Assembly (NCBI GenBank): GCA_964369545.1
Contig: CAYJFA010000001.1
Span: 124,001-188,000, forward strand
Source of the DNA: BNWE01 sp964369545
GTDB lineage: Bacteria > Pseudomonadota > Alphaproteobacteria > UBA3830
Length of the DNA: 64,000 nt
Direction: 5' to 3'
This document shows, piece by piece, positions 27,350 through 35,303 of this stretch. Every line of letters starts with the position of its first letter. Position 1 is the first letter of the stretch. Position numbers and translations under genes: made by a program. The notes beneath the pieces are model-generated. The model did not search any database and was not told the DNA's origin. It worked only from the letters and a program-made list of their open reading frames with translations.

Positions 27350-27574
27350 ATGTCACCAGAAGCAGCTCGTATGATTGGCGCGGCGATTTCCGTTCTCGCA
27401 TTATATGGCGTAGGAATGAGCATGGGTAATTTATTTTCCACATGGATTAGCTCTGTCGCAAGAAATCCAGAAGCGGAAGAAAAAGTTCGCTTTATGGGAA
27501 TGTTGGGATTTGCACTGACAGAATCCATTGCATTATTCGCTCTATTGGTCGCTCTGTTAATTCTATTCAAATAA
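27350..27574 (+). CDS. atpE: F0F1 ATP synthase subunit c
   Basis: Subunit c forms the rotor ring. The 74-residue hairpin has helix one (GAAISVLALYGVGMSMG), the polar loop ARNPEAEEK and helix two with the proton-carrying carboxylate in ALTESIALFAL. The first helix shows no obvious sodium-binding glutamine, so proton coupling is likely. The ATG at 27350 follows AAGGAG at 6 nt; the frame opens 15 nt earlier at a TTG. It is the first gene of the downstream F0 segment and is separated from atpB by the oligopeptidase gene. Confidence 0.96.
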   Translation: MSPEAARMIGAAISVLALYGVGMSMGNLFSTWISSVARNPEAEEKVRFMGMLGFALTESIALFALLVALLILFK

Positions 27575-27628
27575 TTTTGCGATTCTCGAAAAAGATTCGT
27601 TAGGCAAAAATCCCTAAAGGAGAAAAGT

Positions 27629-28093
27629 ATGCCGCAATTAGATGTAGGGACATTTCCTTCTCAAATTTTTTGGATATTACTTGGTTTTCTTGCGATTTAT
27701 ATGTTCGTTTCAAAGGTTGTCACGCCAAGCATAGAAGAAACGCTTGAAAATCGTATATCGCATATTGATAGCTTAGTGAATACAGCTAATCAACTGAAAT
27801 CTGAGGCCAAAAAACTCGAAAATGAATCTTTCATCGCGTTGGAAAATGCAGAAATAGATTCTTCAGCCGCAGAATCAAAGTTATTGGCGTCTTTTAGAGA
27901 ACAAAGCATAAAAGAAAAAAATACGCTATTTGAAATGTTTTCCAAAAAATCTATAAAAGAATCGACGAAGTTATCCGAATCTGTCGATAAGGTATTCAAC
28001 GAAATATCAGGCAATATTGATAATATTCTGGATATCGCAATGAAGAGTGTATCATGCTCTATAAAAGACAGCGGCAAAGGCAGTTCGGCATGA
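27629..28093 (+). CDS. atpF': F0F1 ATP synthase subunit b' (second peripheral-stalk subunit)
   Basis: Alphaproteobacteria carry two b-type stalk subunits, b' and b. This 154-residue protein has one N-terminal membrane helix (FPSQIFWILLGFLAIYMFVSK) beginning with the b'-typical PQLDVGTFPSQIFW, then a long charged helical stalk. A GGAG lies close upstream of the ATG. Its stop overlaps the next gene as ATGA, so the two are made in step, as needed for a heterodimer. Assignment as b' rather than b follows from gene order and the N-terminal motif. Confidence 0.92.
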   Translation: MPQLDVGTFPSQIFWILLGFLAIYMFVSKVVTPSIEETLENRISHIDSLVNTANQLKSEAKKLENESFIALENAEIDSSAAESKLLASFREQSIKEKNTLFEMFSKKSIKESTKLSESVDKVFNEISGNIDNILDIAMKSVSCSIKDSGKGSSA

Positions 28094-28569
28094 GTATAGA
28101 TCCTGGATTATCAATTGTTGTATCGTTTATAGGATTTAGCTGGCTTTTTGTGAAGAAAATCTATCCTATTCTCACAAAAAAACTAGACGACCATATAGAA
28201 TCTGTAAAAAACAAAATACAGGAAGCGGAAAATTTAAAAAACGAGGCTTATACATCTCTAAAAAGCGCGTATGTTCAAAAAGACGACACTGAGGAGGTTA
28301 TAAGAACGAATCGTTTGAAATCCGAAGAAAAAATCAAGCGACTTCAAAGGGAAAACGAGAAGTTATTGCAAGCATTAAGAGAACGGCATGAAGCATCTCT
28401 AAAACTTCAGTTGGAAGCAGAACTTGCAAAACAAAAAAGCCGACTTATTGAAAGATTATCGGATCTCATTATTGAAAAACTTTCAGATCGAGTCACTGAT
28501 GCTGATTGCAAAGTACTTACCAATATAGACAAAAACGAGCTAAGCAAACTTCTTGGCACACGCAATTAG
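28090..28569 (+). CDS. atpF: F0F1 ATP synthase subunit b
   Basis: The 159-residue protein has one N-terminal membrane helix (GLSIVVSFIGFSWLFVKK) and a long coiled-coil stalk, ending in a segment that binds the F1 delta subunit. The ATG at 28090 overlaps the atpF' stop (ATGA); an upstream in-frame start at 28054 would lie inside atpF' and is not needed. This ends the F0 segment. The F1 genes (atpHAGDC) are not in the window, which is normal for alphaproteobacteria. Confidence 0.93.
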   Translation: MSIDPGLSIVVSFIGFSWLFVKKIYPILTKKLDDHIESVKNKIQEAENLKNEAYTSLKSAYVQKDDTEEVIRTNRLKSEEKIKRLQRENEKLLQALRERHEASLKLQLEAELAKQKSRLIERLSDLIIEKLSDRVTDADCKVLTNIDKNELSKLLGTRN

Positions 28570-28584
28570 CGCAATACATATATT

Positions 28585-28695
28585 ATGTGTTTTCTTCTAT
28601 ATTCAATCGCCACGTTAGAAAAAATAACGGAAGCTCTTAACCGTCCTCCAAAACAGCTTTTTGAATACGACAAAAACGCTGACAAAAAGCGATAA
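28585..28695 (+). pseudogene. Remnant of an XRE-type helix-turn-helix regulator (C-terminal part)
   Basis: A 36-codon open stretch reads IATLEKITEALNRPPKQLFEYD, split here only by its own start at MCFLLYS. This matches the end of a lambda-repressor-like HTH domain, whose usual ending is xTLEKIAxALxxxPxxLF. The DNA-binding helices that should precede it are missing: atpF ends 15 bp upstream. I see it as a truncated, non-functional fragment. It is the only recognisable content of the 28570-28800 stretch. Confidence 0.5.
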
Positions 28696-28803
28696 TCGCT
28701 GAAGAACAGAAAGCCTCCCGAAATAATCAAAATGTTTATCTGCCAAATTTATCAAAAAATTAATCAATTTTTAAAAATTAACCATTACTATAATAGCAAA
28801 AGG

Positions 28804-28832
28804 TTGAATATACATTATATATCTTGTATACT
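28804..28832 (+). promoter_or_regulatory. Sigma-70 promoter for the secreted deaminase-like unit
   Basis: TTGAAT at 28804-28809 and TATACT at 28827-28832 are separated by exactly 17 bp. The start codon at 28861 lies 28 bp after the -10 box, with TGGAGG between them. This is one of the best promoter matches in the window. Confidence 0.7.
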
Positions 28833-28860
28833 ACTAAAGAGATACATAGTGGAGGTTGTT

Positions 28861-29310
28861 ATGAAGAAGAAATTGTTATATACGATGGCGATGATAGTTG
28901 GAATGTATGGAGTAAGTGAGGGGATGGATTTAGAACAGTCATTTGATGCAACAACAAAAAGCACGGGTATTCCTTGGCAAGATATAATTGAAAAAACGCA
29001 AGAAACAGCGAAGCATCCTAAGCCCCATACTATAGATGTAGAGTCTGCTTATGGCGGCGGTGAAACTTACGACGCAAGAATTGTGTGTGAGCAAGCATTA
29101 GAAGGTGATAGCGTAGCTCAATATAGTTTGTACAGGCACATTAAACACGAACCGTTTGTTGCTTATATGCTGTTGGCTATTTCTGCAATATTTGGAAAAT
29201 TTAGAGACAGTATTGATGAAGCTGCAAGTTTAGGCTTAGGATTAAAAGTAAGCGAAACCCCTCAAACACTTCAACAGAAAATAGCAAACATTACCGGTCA
29301 ACATGAATAG
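28861..29310 (+). CDS. Small secreted protein, partner of the deaminase-like protein
   Basis: I do not recognise a family. The 149-residue protein has a signal peptide (KKKLLYTMAMIVGMYGVSEG, cleavage probably before Met-Asp-Leu). It is otherwise soluble, with a central stretch CEQALEGDSVAQYSLY that faintly recalls a Sel1/TPR-type helix pair, and ends in a helical tail. The ATG at 28861 follows TGGAGG at 5 nt; the frame is open upstream but that region carries the promoter. Its last 8 nt overlap the start of the next gene, so the two are translated together. It could be a secretion partner or a binding partner of the larger protein. Because it carries its own signal it is unlikely to be a cytosolic immunity protein. 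Confidence 0.8.
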   Translation: MKKKLLYTMAMIVGMYGVSEGMDLEQSFDATTKSTGIPWQDIIEKTQETAKHPKPHTIDVESAYGGGETYDARIVCEQALEGDSVAQYSLYRHIKHEPFVAYMLLAISAIFGKFRDSIDEAASLGLGLKVSETPQTLQQKIANITGQHE

Positions 29311-30676
29311 TGATTTTGTACAGAAAAGGTGCCATTTTTCGTTTATAGGAATATTGGTTTCCTTTTTTGTTCTTTTTTTCTGTAGCACTGATTGTTTTGG
29401 CATGGGAGTTCCGCCTTATGTGTCTCGAGATGCATGGGGTAGGTATACGTCAAGTTGGTATGCAGTGCAAACTGAGGCAAGTAAACATTTTGAGCTTCAT
29501 TCTAAATTTGGCAGAGTCATTGCAGAAACAAAACTAGTGCGCGAACCTGATAAGCCAGATAACATAGCTGCTTTTGGATTTACTTTAAGATCCGGAGTAA
29601 ATGGAGTACCAATCAAGAGTATAATTATATTACCATTTGTATGTAGCACTATAGACCAAATAAAAGATCCTATAATTTGCTCAGATAGTAGATCCGCTGT
29701 AACTGTTAGAGATTTATTGGGAGAAGATATAATTCACAAAAAGCATAGAGCACATAAAGTTCTCGAAATGGCGGAATGGTTAGCACCTTGGGAATATACA
29801 AAAAATTGGGGTATGTCAGATCTTATAACATATGAAAGAGAGCTAATAAGCAAAGGCAGTCAGCAAAATCCCACGAAAGAAGATTTGACGCGATTGACTA
29901 TCCTGAAGCCTGTTGATACCAAAATTGGTAAAGCGGCTGGAGATATTTTCCACTGCGAACAGGTAGTTATATATAAACTGCTAACAGACTCTGAGTTTTT
30001 ATCTGGCGTTATTAGTGAACTAATGGAAGGAATGATAGATCTTTTACCACCAAGAATTTGTTTGGATTTTGATATAATTACCTTTAACGATATGTGTCCG
30101 AAATGTTTTTCTACTGCGTTTTTTAGATTTGATGAAATGAAGTTAGAAATTAGCAAACAACTTTCTCTCTATTTTCAATCAGCTCAAAAAACAGAACTGT
30201 TATCGCAAAAATTTCCTATAATTTTTAGAATATTAGTTTCTTCAAGTAGGCCATATAAAATTGAAACAGCAGATAAGGATGTTAATCTCAAAACTAGAGA
30301 ATGTGAAGATTGCAGAGAAGATCAAACAGGGCCATGCTCTCTTGTGAAAACTCTTGTATCAAAACATGTACCTCATAATGGGGAAATATATAAAGAAATT
30401 CCACTAGAAAATGGTGTGTTTCAATTTGTTAATCCATGGATAGATGCATGCCTTAGTCCTATGAAGAAAAAATATCAAGCAATATTAGATAAAGAACAGC
30501 AATTAAATACCGCAAAAGCTCAATTAGCTATGCTGACAACTAACACGGAAAATTTACAACAAGAAATCCAGCGAGTATTACAACAACAAGTTCCTTCTGC
30601 ACTTGCTAGTATGAAAAATCTTTCGTCCTTCAACATAGACACACTTGATGCATTATTAAAGCTTTGTATGTTATGA
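29303..30676 (+). CDS. Secreted protein with cytidine-deaminase-like metal motifs
   Basis: The 457-residue protein has an N-terminal signal (ISVSFFVLFF-like segment at about 13-30, cleavage near CFG-M). In the centre it has the two metal motifs of the deaminase superfamily in the right order and spacing: His217-Cys-Glu219 at the start of a helix (DIFHCEQVVIYKLL) and, 45 residues on, Cys265-Pro-Lys-Cys268 after a strand (FDIITFNDMCPKC). A further strand (IIFRILVSSSRPY) follows. The arrangement resembles toxin- and effector-type deaminases, for example the family named after Orientia OTT_1508. A second cysteine group (CEDC...GPC, about 333-345) and a C-terminal coiled coil (about 400-440) come after. 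The substrate is unknown. The deaminase reading is by motif only. Confidence 0.75.
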   Translation: MNSDFVQKRCHFSFIGILVSFFVLFFCSTDCFGMGVPPYVSRDAWGRYTSSWYAVQTEASKHFELHSKFGRVIAETKLVREPDKPDNIAAFGFTLRSGVNGVPIKSIIILPFVCSTIDQIKDPIICSDSRSAVTVRDLLGEDIIHKKHRAHKVLEMAEWLAPWEYTKNWGMSDLITYERELISKGSQQNPTKEDLTRLTILKPVDTKIGKAAGDIFHCEQVVIYKLLTDSEFLSGVISELMEGMIDLLPPRICLDFDIITFNDMCPKCFSTAFFRFDEMKLEISKQLSLYFQSAQKTELLSQKFPIIFRILVSSSRPYKIETADKDVNLKTRECEDCREDQTGPCSLVKTLVSKHVPHNGEIYKEIPLENGVFQFVNPWIDACLSPMKKKYQAILDKEQQLNTAKAQLAMLTTNTENLQQEIQRVLQQQVPSALASMKNLSSFNIDTLDALLKLCML

Positions 30677-30826
30677 TGTCTTGGCATCGCAACACAAGTC
30701 ATGAATAATAAATGACTATCCTTTTGCTCGCCCTTGTAATCTCAGTTGTTTTTCTATATTATATTTTTGCATTAGAGAATTTTTAAATATATCGATCGAT
30801 TATCAATAAACTAAAGGAATTGTTTT

Positions 30827-31054
30827 ATGAAAAAGAACATACATCCGGATTATCATGAAATTAACGTCATCATGACAGATGGTTTTGCGTTTAAAACGAA
30901 ATCCACATGGGGAAAAGAAGGCGACACCATGAAGTTGGATATCGACTCCAAATCACATCCCGCATGGACAGGAGTCAGACAATTGGTAGATACCGGTGGA
31001 CAAGTCGCAAAATTCAAGAATCGTTATCAGGCATTCGGACTTAAGACTTCCTAA
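30827..31054 (+). CDS. rpmE: Ribosomal protein bL31
   Basis: The 75-residue protein is the large-subunit protein L31. It has the family start MKKNIHPDYHEINVIMTDG, then STWGKEGDTMKLDIDSKSHPAWTG and a basic C-terminus KFKNRYQAFGL. It lacks the CxxC zinc pair, as is usual in alphaproteobacteria. AAAGGA lies upstream of the ATG. A strong intrinsic terminator follows, so it is probably a single-gene transcript. Confidence 0.97.
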   Translation: MKKNIHPDYHEINVIMTDGFAFKTKSTWGKEGDTMKLDIDSKSHPAWTGVRQLVDTGGQVAKFKNRYQAFGLKTS

Positions 31055-31074
31055 AAACTTAAATATTTCGCAAT

Positions 31075-31098
31075 TCGCACTCTAGAGGTGCGATTTTT
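31075..31098 (+). terminator. Intrinsic terminator after rpmE
   Basis: TCGCAC (31075-31080) pairs perfectly with GTGCGA (31088-31093) around a 7-nt loop and is followed at once by five T. It begins 20 bp after the rpmE stop and ends 24 bp before the start of the carboxypeptidase gene. Confidence 0.8.
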
Positions 31099-31122
31099 GC
31101 GTTATATTTTGGAGAAATATCT

Positions 31123-32202
31123 TTGTCTACCAATAAGATTATTTCATATTTTTCTTGCATAAAACCGCAGAGATATTTCTTCCTTTTCTTAGTTTTTTTA
31201 ATTTCGACGTTCAGTTTTCAAAATATATTCGGTGAACCCTTAAAATCAGCGATCGTTGTAGATGCTAATACTCGAGATGTTTTGTATTGCCATAACGCCG
31301 ATAAAACTACTCAGCCGGCATCTATGGCGAAAATCATGTCGTTTTATATCGCTTTCCAAGCGTTAAAACAAAGAAAAATCAAACAGAATTCGTTAATCAC
31401 TGTTTCAAAATACGCAGCTTCTCAAGAGCCATGCAAGCTCGGCCTCAAAGCTGGAAGTACTATATCAGTTCGTGACGCAATCCTAGGCATGATGACAAAA
31501 TCTGCGAACGACGCATCTGTTGCTCTTGCAGAGCATATAGCAGGATCCGAAGAAAAATTCGTAAAAATGATGAATCAAGAAGCAAGACGTCTCGGCATGA
31601 AATCTACTGTGTTTTTTAATGCCTCTGGCTGGAAAAATTCAAAACAATTAACATCAGCTCGTGATATGGCGAAATTATCTCTCGCTATCATGAAGGATTT
31701 TCCGCAGTATTATCATCTTTTTTCAACTAAACAATTTCATTACAAAGGAAAACGCTACGCACACCACAATAGCATGTTGGGAGAAAAAGGGGATATCAAG
31801 ATAGATGGGTTAAAGACCGGATACGTCTGTGCTTCAGGATATAGCGTTGCTGTTTCTGCAAAAAAAGGAACTGACAGATTGGTTGTAGTCGTCTGTGGCG
31901 GAAAAACTCCACATAAAAGAAATCAGCAAGTAGAATGGTTATTGAGCTTGGCGTTCAATAAATTAGCAAAAAAACGATGCACATATCATAAAAAAACATA
32001 CACAACAAAAACAAATATAAAAGGAAACAATTTATATGCAAGAATATTTCCAAAGCAATCAATCCTAGAGAAAAAAGGCAAAACGCAATCTAATATTATA
32101 CCTGAAGCTTCTGCATCAGGCAGACTCAACGATACAGCAGAATCTGAAATAACGGAAAAAGAAGCTCAAATGATTAATATTGAAAAATTTGAAAAAATGT
32201 AA
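31123..32202 (+). CDS. dacC: D-alanyl-D-alanine carboxypeptidase (penicillin-binding protein 5/6 type)
   Basis: This serine enzyme trims the terminal D-Ala of peptidoglycan pentapeptides. The 359-residue protein has a signal peptide ending near FGEP and all three active-site motifs: SMAK (SxxK), SAN (SxN) and KTGY (KTG). The catalytic domain is complete. The C-terminal 70 residues are Lys/Thr-rich and diverge from the usual anchor helix. The start is TTG at 31123, with GGAG eight bases upstream and no better ATG. It shows that a peptidoglycan wall is still made. The symbol dacC is by resemblance to alphaproteobacterial annotation; dacA/dacF are equally possible. The M16 peptidase gene follows 10 bp on. 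Confidence 0.92.
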   Translation: MSTNKIISYFSCIKPQRYFFLFLVFLISTFSFQNIFGEPLKSAIVVDANTRDVLYCHNADKTTQPASMAKIMSFYIAFQALKQRKIKQNSLITVSKYAASQEPCKLGLKAGSTISVRDAILGMMTKSANDASVALAEHIAGSEEKFVKMMNQEARRLGMKSTVFFNASGWKNSKQLTSARDMAKLSLAIMKDFPQYYHLFSTKQFHYKGKRYAHHNSMLGEKGDIKIDGLKTGYVCASGYSVAVSAKKGTDRLVVVVCGGKTPHKRNQQVEWLLSLAFNKLAKKRCTYHKKTYTTKTNIKGNNLYARIFPKQSILEKKGKTQSNIIPEASASGRLNDTAESEITEKEAQMINIEKFEKM

Positions 32203-32212
32203 TGAGGTAATT

Positions 32213-33481
32213 TTGAATAAAATTAAGTTAACGAAACTAGATAACGGATTACGTGTAGTAACAAGAACGGTAGAAAGCTTCGAAAGCGTTGCTTTAGGAT
32301 ATTGGATAGAGGCCGGAGGTGTATGCGAAAATAAAACCAATTGCGGAATATCTCATTTTCTGGAACACATGGCCTTCAAGGGGACTTCCACACGATCTGC
32401 AAAACAAATCGCAAATGAAATCGAATCGGTCGGCGGATATCTTAATGCGTATACCTCGAAAGAAGTCACCGCATATCACGCAAAATTATTGAAAGACGAT
32501 AGACATATAGCAATTGATATTTTATCCGATATTTTACAAAATCCTACGTTTACCCATGATGAATTAGAACGGGAACGCAGTGTAATTTTACAGGAAATTT
32601 ATCAGACTCAGGATGCTCCCGATGATATTATTTTTGATCATTTTCAAAGAGTCGCGTTTAATGAACAATCAATGGGATATCCGATTTTAGGCCCAGAAGA
32701 TGTCATTTTAAAAATAAGCGCCGAAAATCTTTGGGAATATTCATCACAATACTATAACGCTGATAATATAATTTTCGCTGCCGTGGGAAACATCTCGCAC
32801 GATGAATTATTGGATTCAGCATCCAAATATTTTTCGAATTTTAGAACAAATACCACAAATAAACACAACGAAAAATACAACTACATCGGCGGCACATATT
32901 CCGATGTTCGAGATTTAGAACAAGTACACGCAATCGTTGGATTTAATGGAATTTCAAACACTGATCCAGATTACTATACAATGGCAATATTTTCCTCGAT
33001 TCTAGGCGGTGGAATGTCGTCACGATTATTTCAAGAAATCAGAGAAAAAAGAGGTTTAGCTTACTCTATATATTCGTTTTGTTCATTTTATAGAAACAAC
33101 GGAGTCTTCGGAATATATTCTGCAACAACAAAAGAAAAATTGAAAGAATTATCAGATATTCTTTCGGTCGAAATACTAAAAATGAAAGAAAATATATTTG
33201 AAGAAGAATTTAATAGAACAAAAGCGCAATTTAAAGCTAGTTTATTAATGGCAAGCGAAAACAGTTCTACATCTTCTGAGCAAATCGCGAATCAAACAAT
33301 GATTTTTCAAAAACCACTTATGCATGAAGAGATGATCTCGAAATTAAATTCCGTTACGATCGACGACATTAAAAGAATGGCCTATAAGATTTTAGAATCT
33401 AAAGCATCTGTGGTAACAGTTGGTAAGTGCAATTGTTCATCAGTTATTTCATCGCTGGAATCTAATAATATAAAAATATAA
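32213..33481 (+). CDS. M16-family zinc peptidase (mitochondrial processing peptidase-like)
   Basis: The 422-residue protein has the inverted zinc motif HFLEH with the downstream glutamate of the M16 family (HFLEHMAFKG ... about 75 residues later ERSVILQEI). It also has the C-terminal half with the glycine-rich segment GGGMSSRLFQEIREKRGLAYS. It is of the beta-MPP type found as one gene in many alphaproteobacteria. The frame opens at 32180 inside the upstream gene, but GAGG at 32204-32207 sits 5 nt before a TTG at 32213 that starts the family-like LNKIKLTKLDNGLRVV. No signal peptide is present, so it should act in the cytoplasm. It is co-transcribed with the carboxypeptidase gene. Confidence 0.93.
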   Translation: MNKIKLTKLDNGLRVVTRTVESFESVALGYWIEAGGVCENKTNCGISHFLEHMAFKGTSTRSAKQIANEIESVGGYLNAYTSKEVTAYHAKLLKDDRHIAIDILSDILQNPTFTHDELERERSVILQEIYQTQDAPDDIIFDHFQRVAFNEQSMGYPILGPEDVILKISAENLWEYSSQYYNADNIIFAAVGNISHDELLDSASKYFSNFRTNTTNKHNEKYNYIGGTYSDVRDLEQVHAIVGFNGISNTDPDYYTMAIFSSILGGGMSSRLFQEIREKRGLAYSIYSFCSFYRNNGVFGIYSATTKEKLKELSDILSVEILKMKENIFEEEFNRTKAQFKASLLMASENSSTSSEQIANQTMIFQKPLMHEEMISKLNSVTIDDIKRMAYKILESKASVVTVGKCNCSSVISSLESNNIKI

Positions 33482-33547
33482 CTCAATTAACCGTTTCTTT
33501 ATACGTTACGTACTAAACTGAAAACATTTTAATGTTGTAGGAACGGT

Positions 33548-35059
33548 ATGCAGAAAATATTGGGTGGTTGGTTGTGTTTCATCTCGTTTTTCAGTGTTTA
33601 TGGGACAACTACAGAAGCAGAATTAGCAACATTAAAGCAACAAATCGCATTGCTACAGCAACAAATAAAAATCCTTGAACAAAAATTCTCACATGTTTCT
33701 ACAAATGAAGCTTCAAAAGCGCAATATCAACCCGGCAATATTACCACAGCAAAAAATATTAATATCGCTCATAACGCTGATAGCTCAAAAAATCCTGCAC
33801 AAAAACTTGAGCAAGCACTTCCTCAAGATAAATCTGATGAAAAAAGCTGGGCATTAGGAGATACTAGCACAAAAGTTTCCTTGAGTGGGTTTTTAAAATT
33901 AACAGGGATTTATGATGTTGCCGGATCTACCGGACTTCCTGGTGACCCTTCCAGCGGATCGGGACGTAACTACCTCAATGCTCGCACTATTGGATTAAAT
34001 GGAACTGACAGCGCTCCTTCGAGAGATCTTTATCTCCATGCACGTGAAACACGATTTACAATTGGAACGACATCTCCTATCGATGGCAAAGAATTATCAA
34101 CTTGCTTTGAAATGGATTTTCTTGGAGACCCTACCGCAGCAGCAGTTATATCAAACGGATATAATTTTAGAATGAGAAAATTATATGTAAAATACGCTGG
34201 ATTTACTGTCGGGCAGGATTGGTCGACATTCGTAGATATAGGAACATTCCCCGAAACTGTAGATAGAAATGGACCTGTCGGCAATAGCCAAATACGCCAA
34301 GGTTTAATCAGATATACATTAAATGCATGGGAAAAATATACCTTTGACTTTTCAATAGAAAATCCTGAAAGCGAATTTATAACTCAAAATGGAACAATGA
34401 AAAACACAGGATCTTCCATCACTTCCAACGATAAAACAAAAACTTATTTTGATGGAATAAAAGGAGAAAACAGATTTCCAGATCTAGTTGCATCTATGAA
34501 ATATGATTTTGGAAAGGGATATGTGAAATTTTCGGCGCTCGCTAGAAGAAATTCAATATTTGATCATGGTAAAAACACACACGCTAGCGCATTAGGTGGG
34601 GCGATCGCCTCTTCTTTCCTATATAAATTATTTAAAAACGACAGTTTTGTCACGCAACTTGGATACGGGTATGGTGGTGGCAGATATTTTACTGACGCAA
34701 TGAATGCCGCTACCTATTACAACGGAAGCAAACTCCATAATCAAAAAGAATTTCATCTCAGTGCTGGATATAAACATCAATGGCAAGAAGAAAATAATAT
34801 AAGATCAACCATCGCATTAGGATATTTTAGATTGATGAACTGCAAAGAGCTCAAGGATAATTATCTTGCTGGTGTAATAAGTAAAGAAAATGCTTATAAT
34901 CTGAATACTCATGTAATGTCTCTGCATATGAATTTAATGGGAAATATAAATAAATATACGCAACTCGGATTAGAATACATTTTAGCTAGAAGAAAAACCG
35001 AAGCCGGATTATCTGGAACACTAAGAAGAATAACGTTTGCTGTACAAGTGAATTTTTAG
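33548..35059 (+). CDS. Outer-membrane porin with N-terminal coiled coil (DcaP-like)
   Basis: The 503-residue protein has a signal peptide (MQKILGGWLCFISFFSVYG) and a short trimeric-type coiled coil rich in Gln and Leu heptads (ATLKQQIALLQQQIKILEQ). A Lys/Ser/Gln-rich linker follows, then a beta-barrel of about 380 residues beginning near VSLSGFLKLTGIYD and ending in phenylalanine (QVNF). The arrangement, with the GQDWSTF segment and a long N-terminal coiled coil, resembles DcaP-type trimeric porins. It should let small solutes through the outer membrane; the substrate is unknown. AGGAA precedes the ATG. The 66-bp leader after the M16 gene contains a small palindrome (AACATTTTAATGTT). Confidence 0.88.
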   Translation: MQKILGGWLCFISFFSVYGTTTEAELATLKQQIALLQQQIKILEQKFSHVSTNEASKAQYQPGNITTAKNINIAHNADSSKNPAQKLEQALPQDKSDEKSWALGDTSTKVSLSGFLKLTGIYDVAGSTGLPGDPSSGSGRNYLNARTIGLNGTDSAPSRDLYLHARETRFTIGTTSPIDGKELSTCFEMDFLGDPTAAAVISNGYNFRMRKLYVKYAGFTVGQDWSTFVDIGTFPETVDRNGPVGNSQIRQGLIRYTLNAWEKYTFDFSIENPESEFITQNGTMKNTGSSITSNDKTKTYFDGIKGENRFPDLVASMKYDFGKGYVKFSALARRNSIFDHGKNTHASALGGAIASSFLYKLFKNDSFVTQLGYGYGGGRYFTDAMNAATYYNGSKLHNQKEFHLSAGYKHQWQEENNIRSTIALGYFRLMNCKELKDNYLAGVISKENAYNLNTHVMSLHMNLMGNINKYTQLGLEYILARRKTEAGLSGTLRRITFAVQVNF

Positions 35060-35061
35060 AA

Positions 35062-35193
35062 ATTAGTGAAAAACACATTGCTTAAGGCAAGAGAAAGTAT
35101 AATCAAAAAAATTACAAACTTAGCACATTAGAAAACACATCAAAAGCATTAGGATGCAAAACAAACAATCTTTTCGAAGAAGAAAAAGATTGA
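35062..35193 (+). pseudogene. Second remnant of an XRE-type helix-turn-helix regulator
   Basis: Directly after the porin stop one frame reads ISEKHIA, a TAA stop, GKRKYNQKN, then KLSTLENTSKALGCKTNNLF and EEEKD before a final TGA. The second part matches the last helices of Cro/CI-type HTH domains (STLExxAKALGCxxNxLFE), and ISxxHIAxGKR fits the preceding recognition region. The N-terminal part is gone and a stop interrupts it, so it is not functional. The rest of the gap to 35303 holds nothing I recognise. Confidence 0.45.
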
Positions 35194-35303
35194 AATTAGA
35201 CCTAACTAATTTGCAAAAAAGATTGATCTACAAGGCTGGAATCCTCTTAATATCAAGAATTTCAGCTATATTTAAGCTAGTATACCTAAATGAGCATCAA
35301 TAC

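Noticed and set aside
28732..28860. Longer start for the small secreted protein
   Set aside because: That region holds the consensus promoter, and the signal peptide begins at the ATG with the good Shine-Dalgarno at 28861.
30697..30717. Stem AGTCAT/ATGACT after the deaminase-like gene, possible terminator
   Set aside because: Only six weak pairs, a 9-nt loop, and no directly following T-tract.
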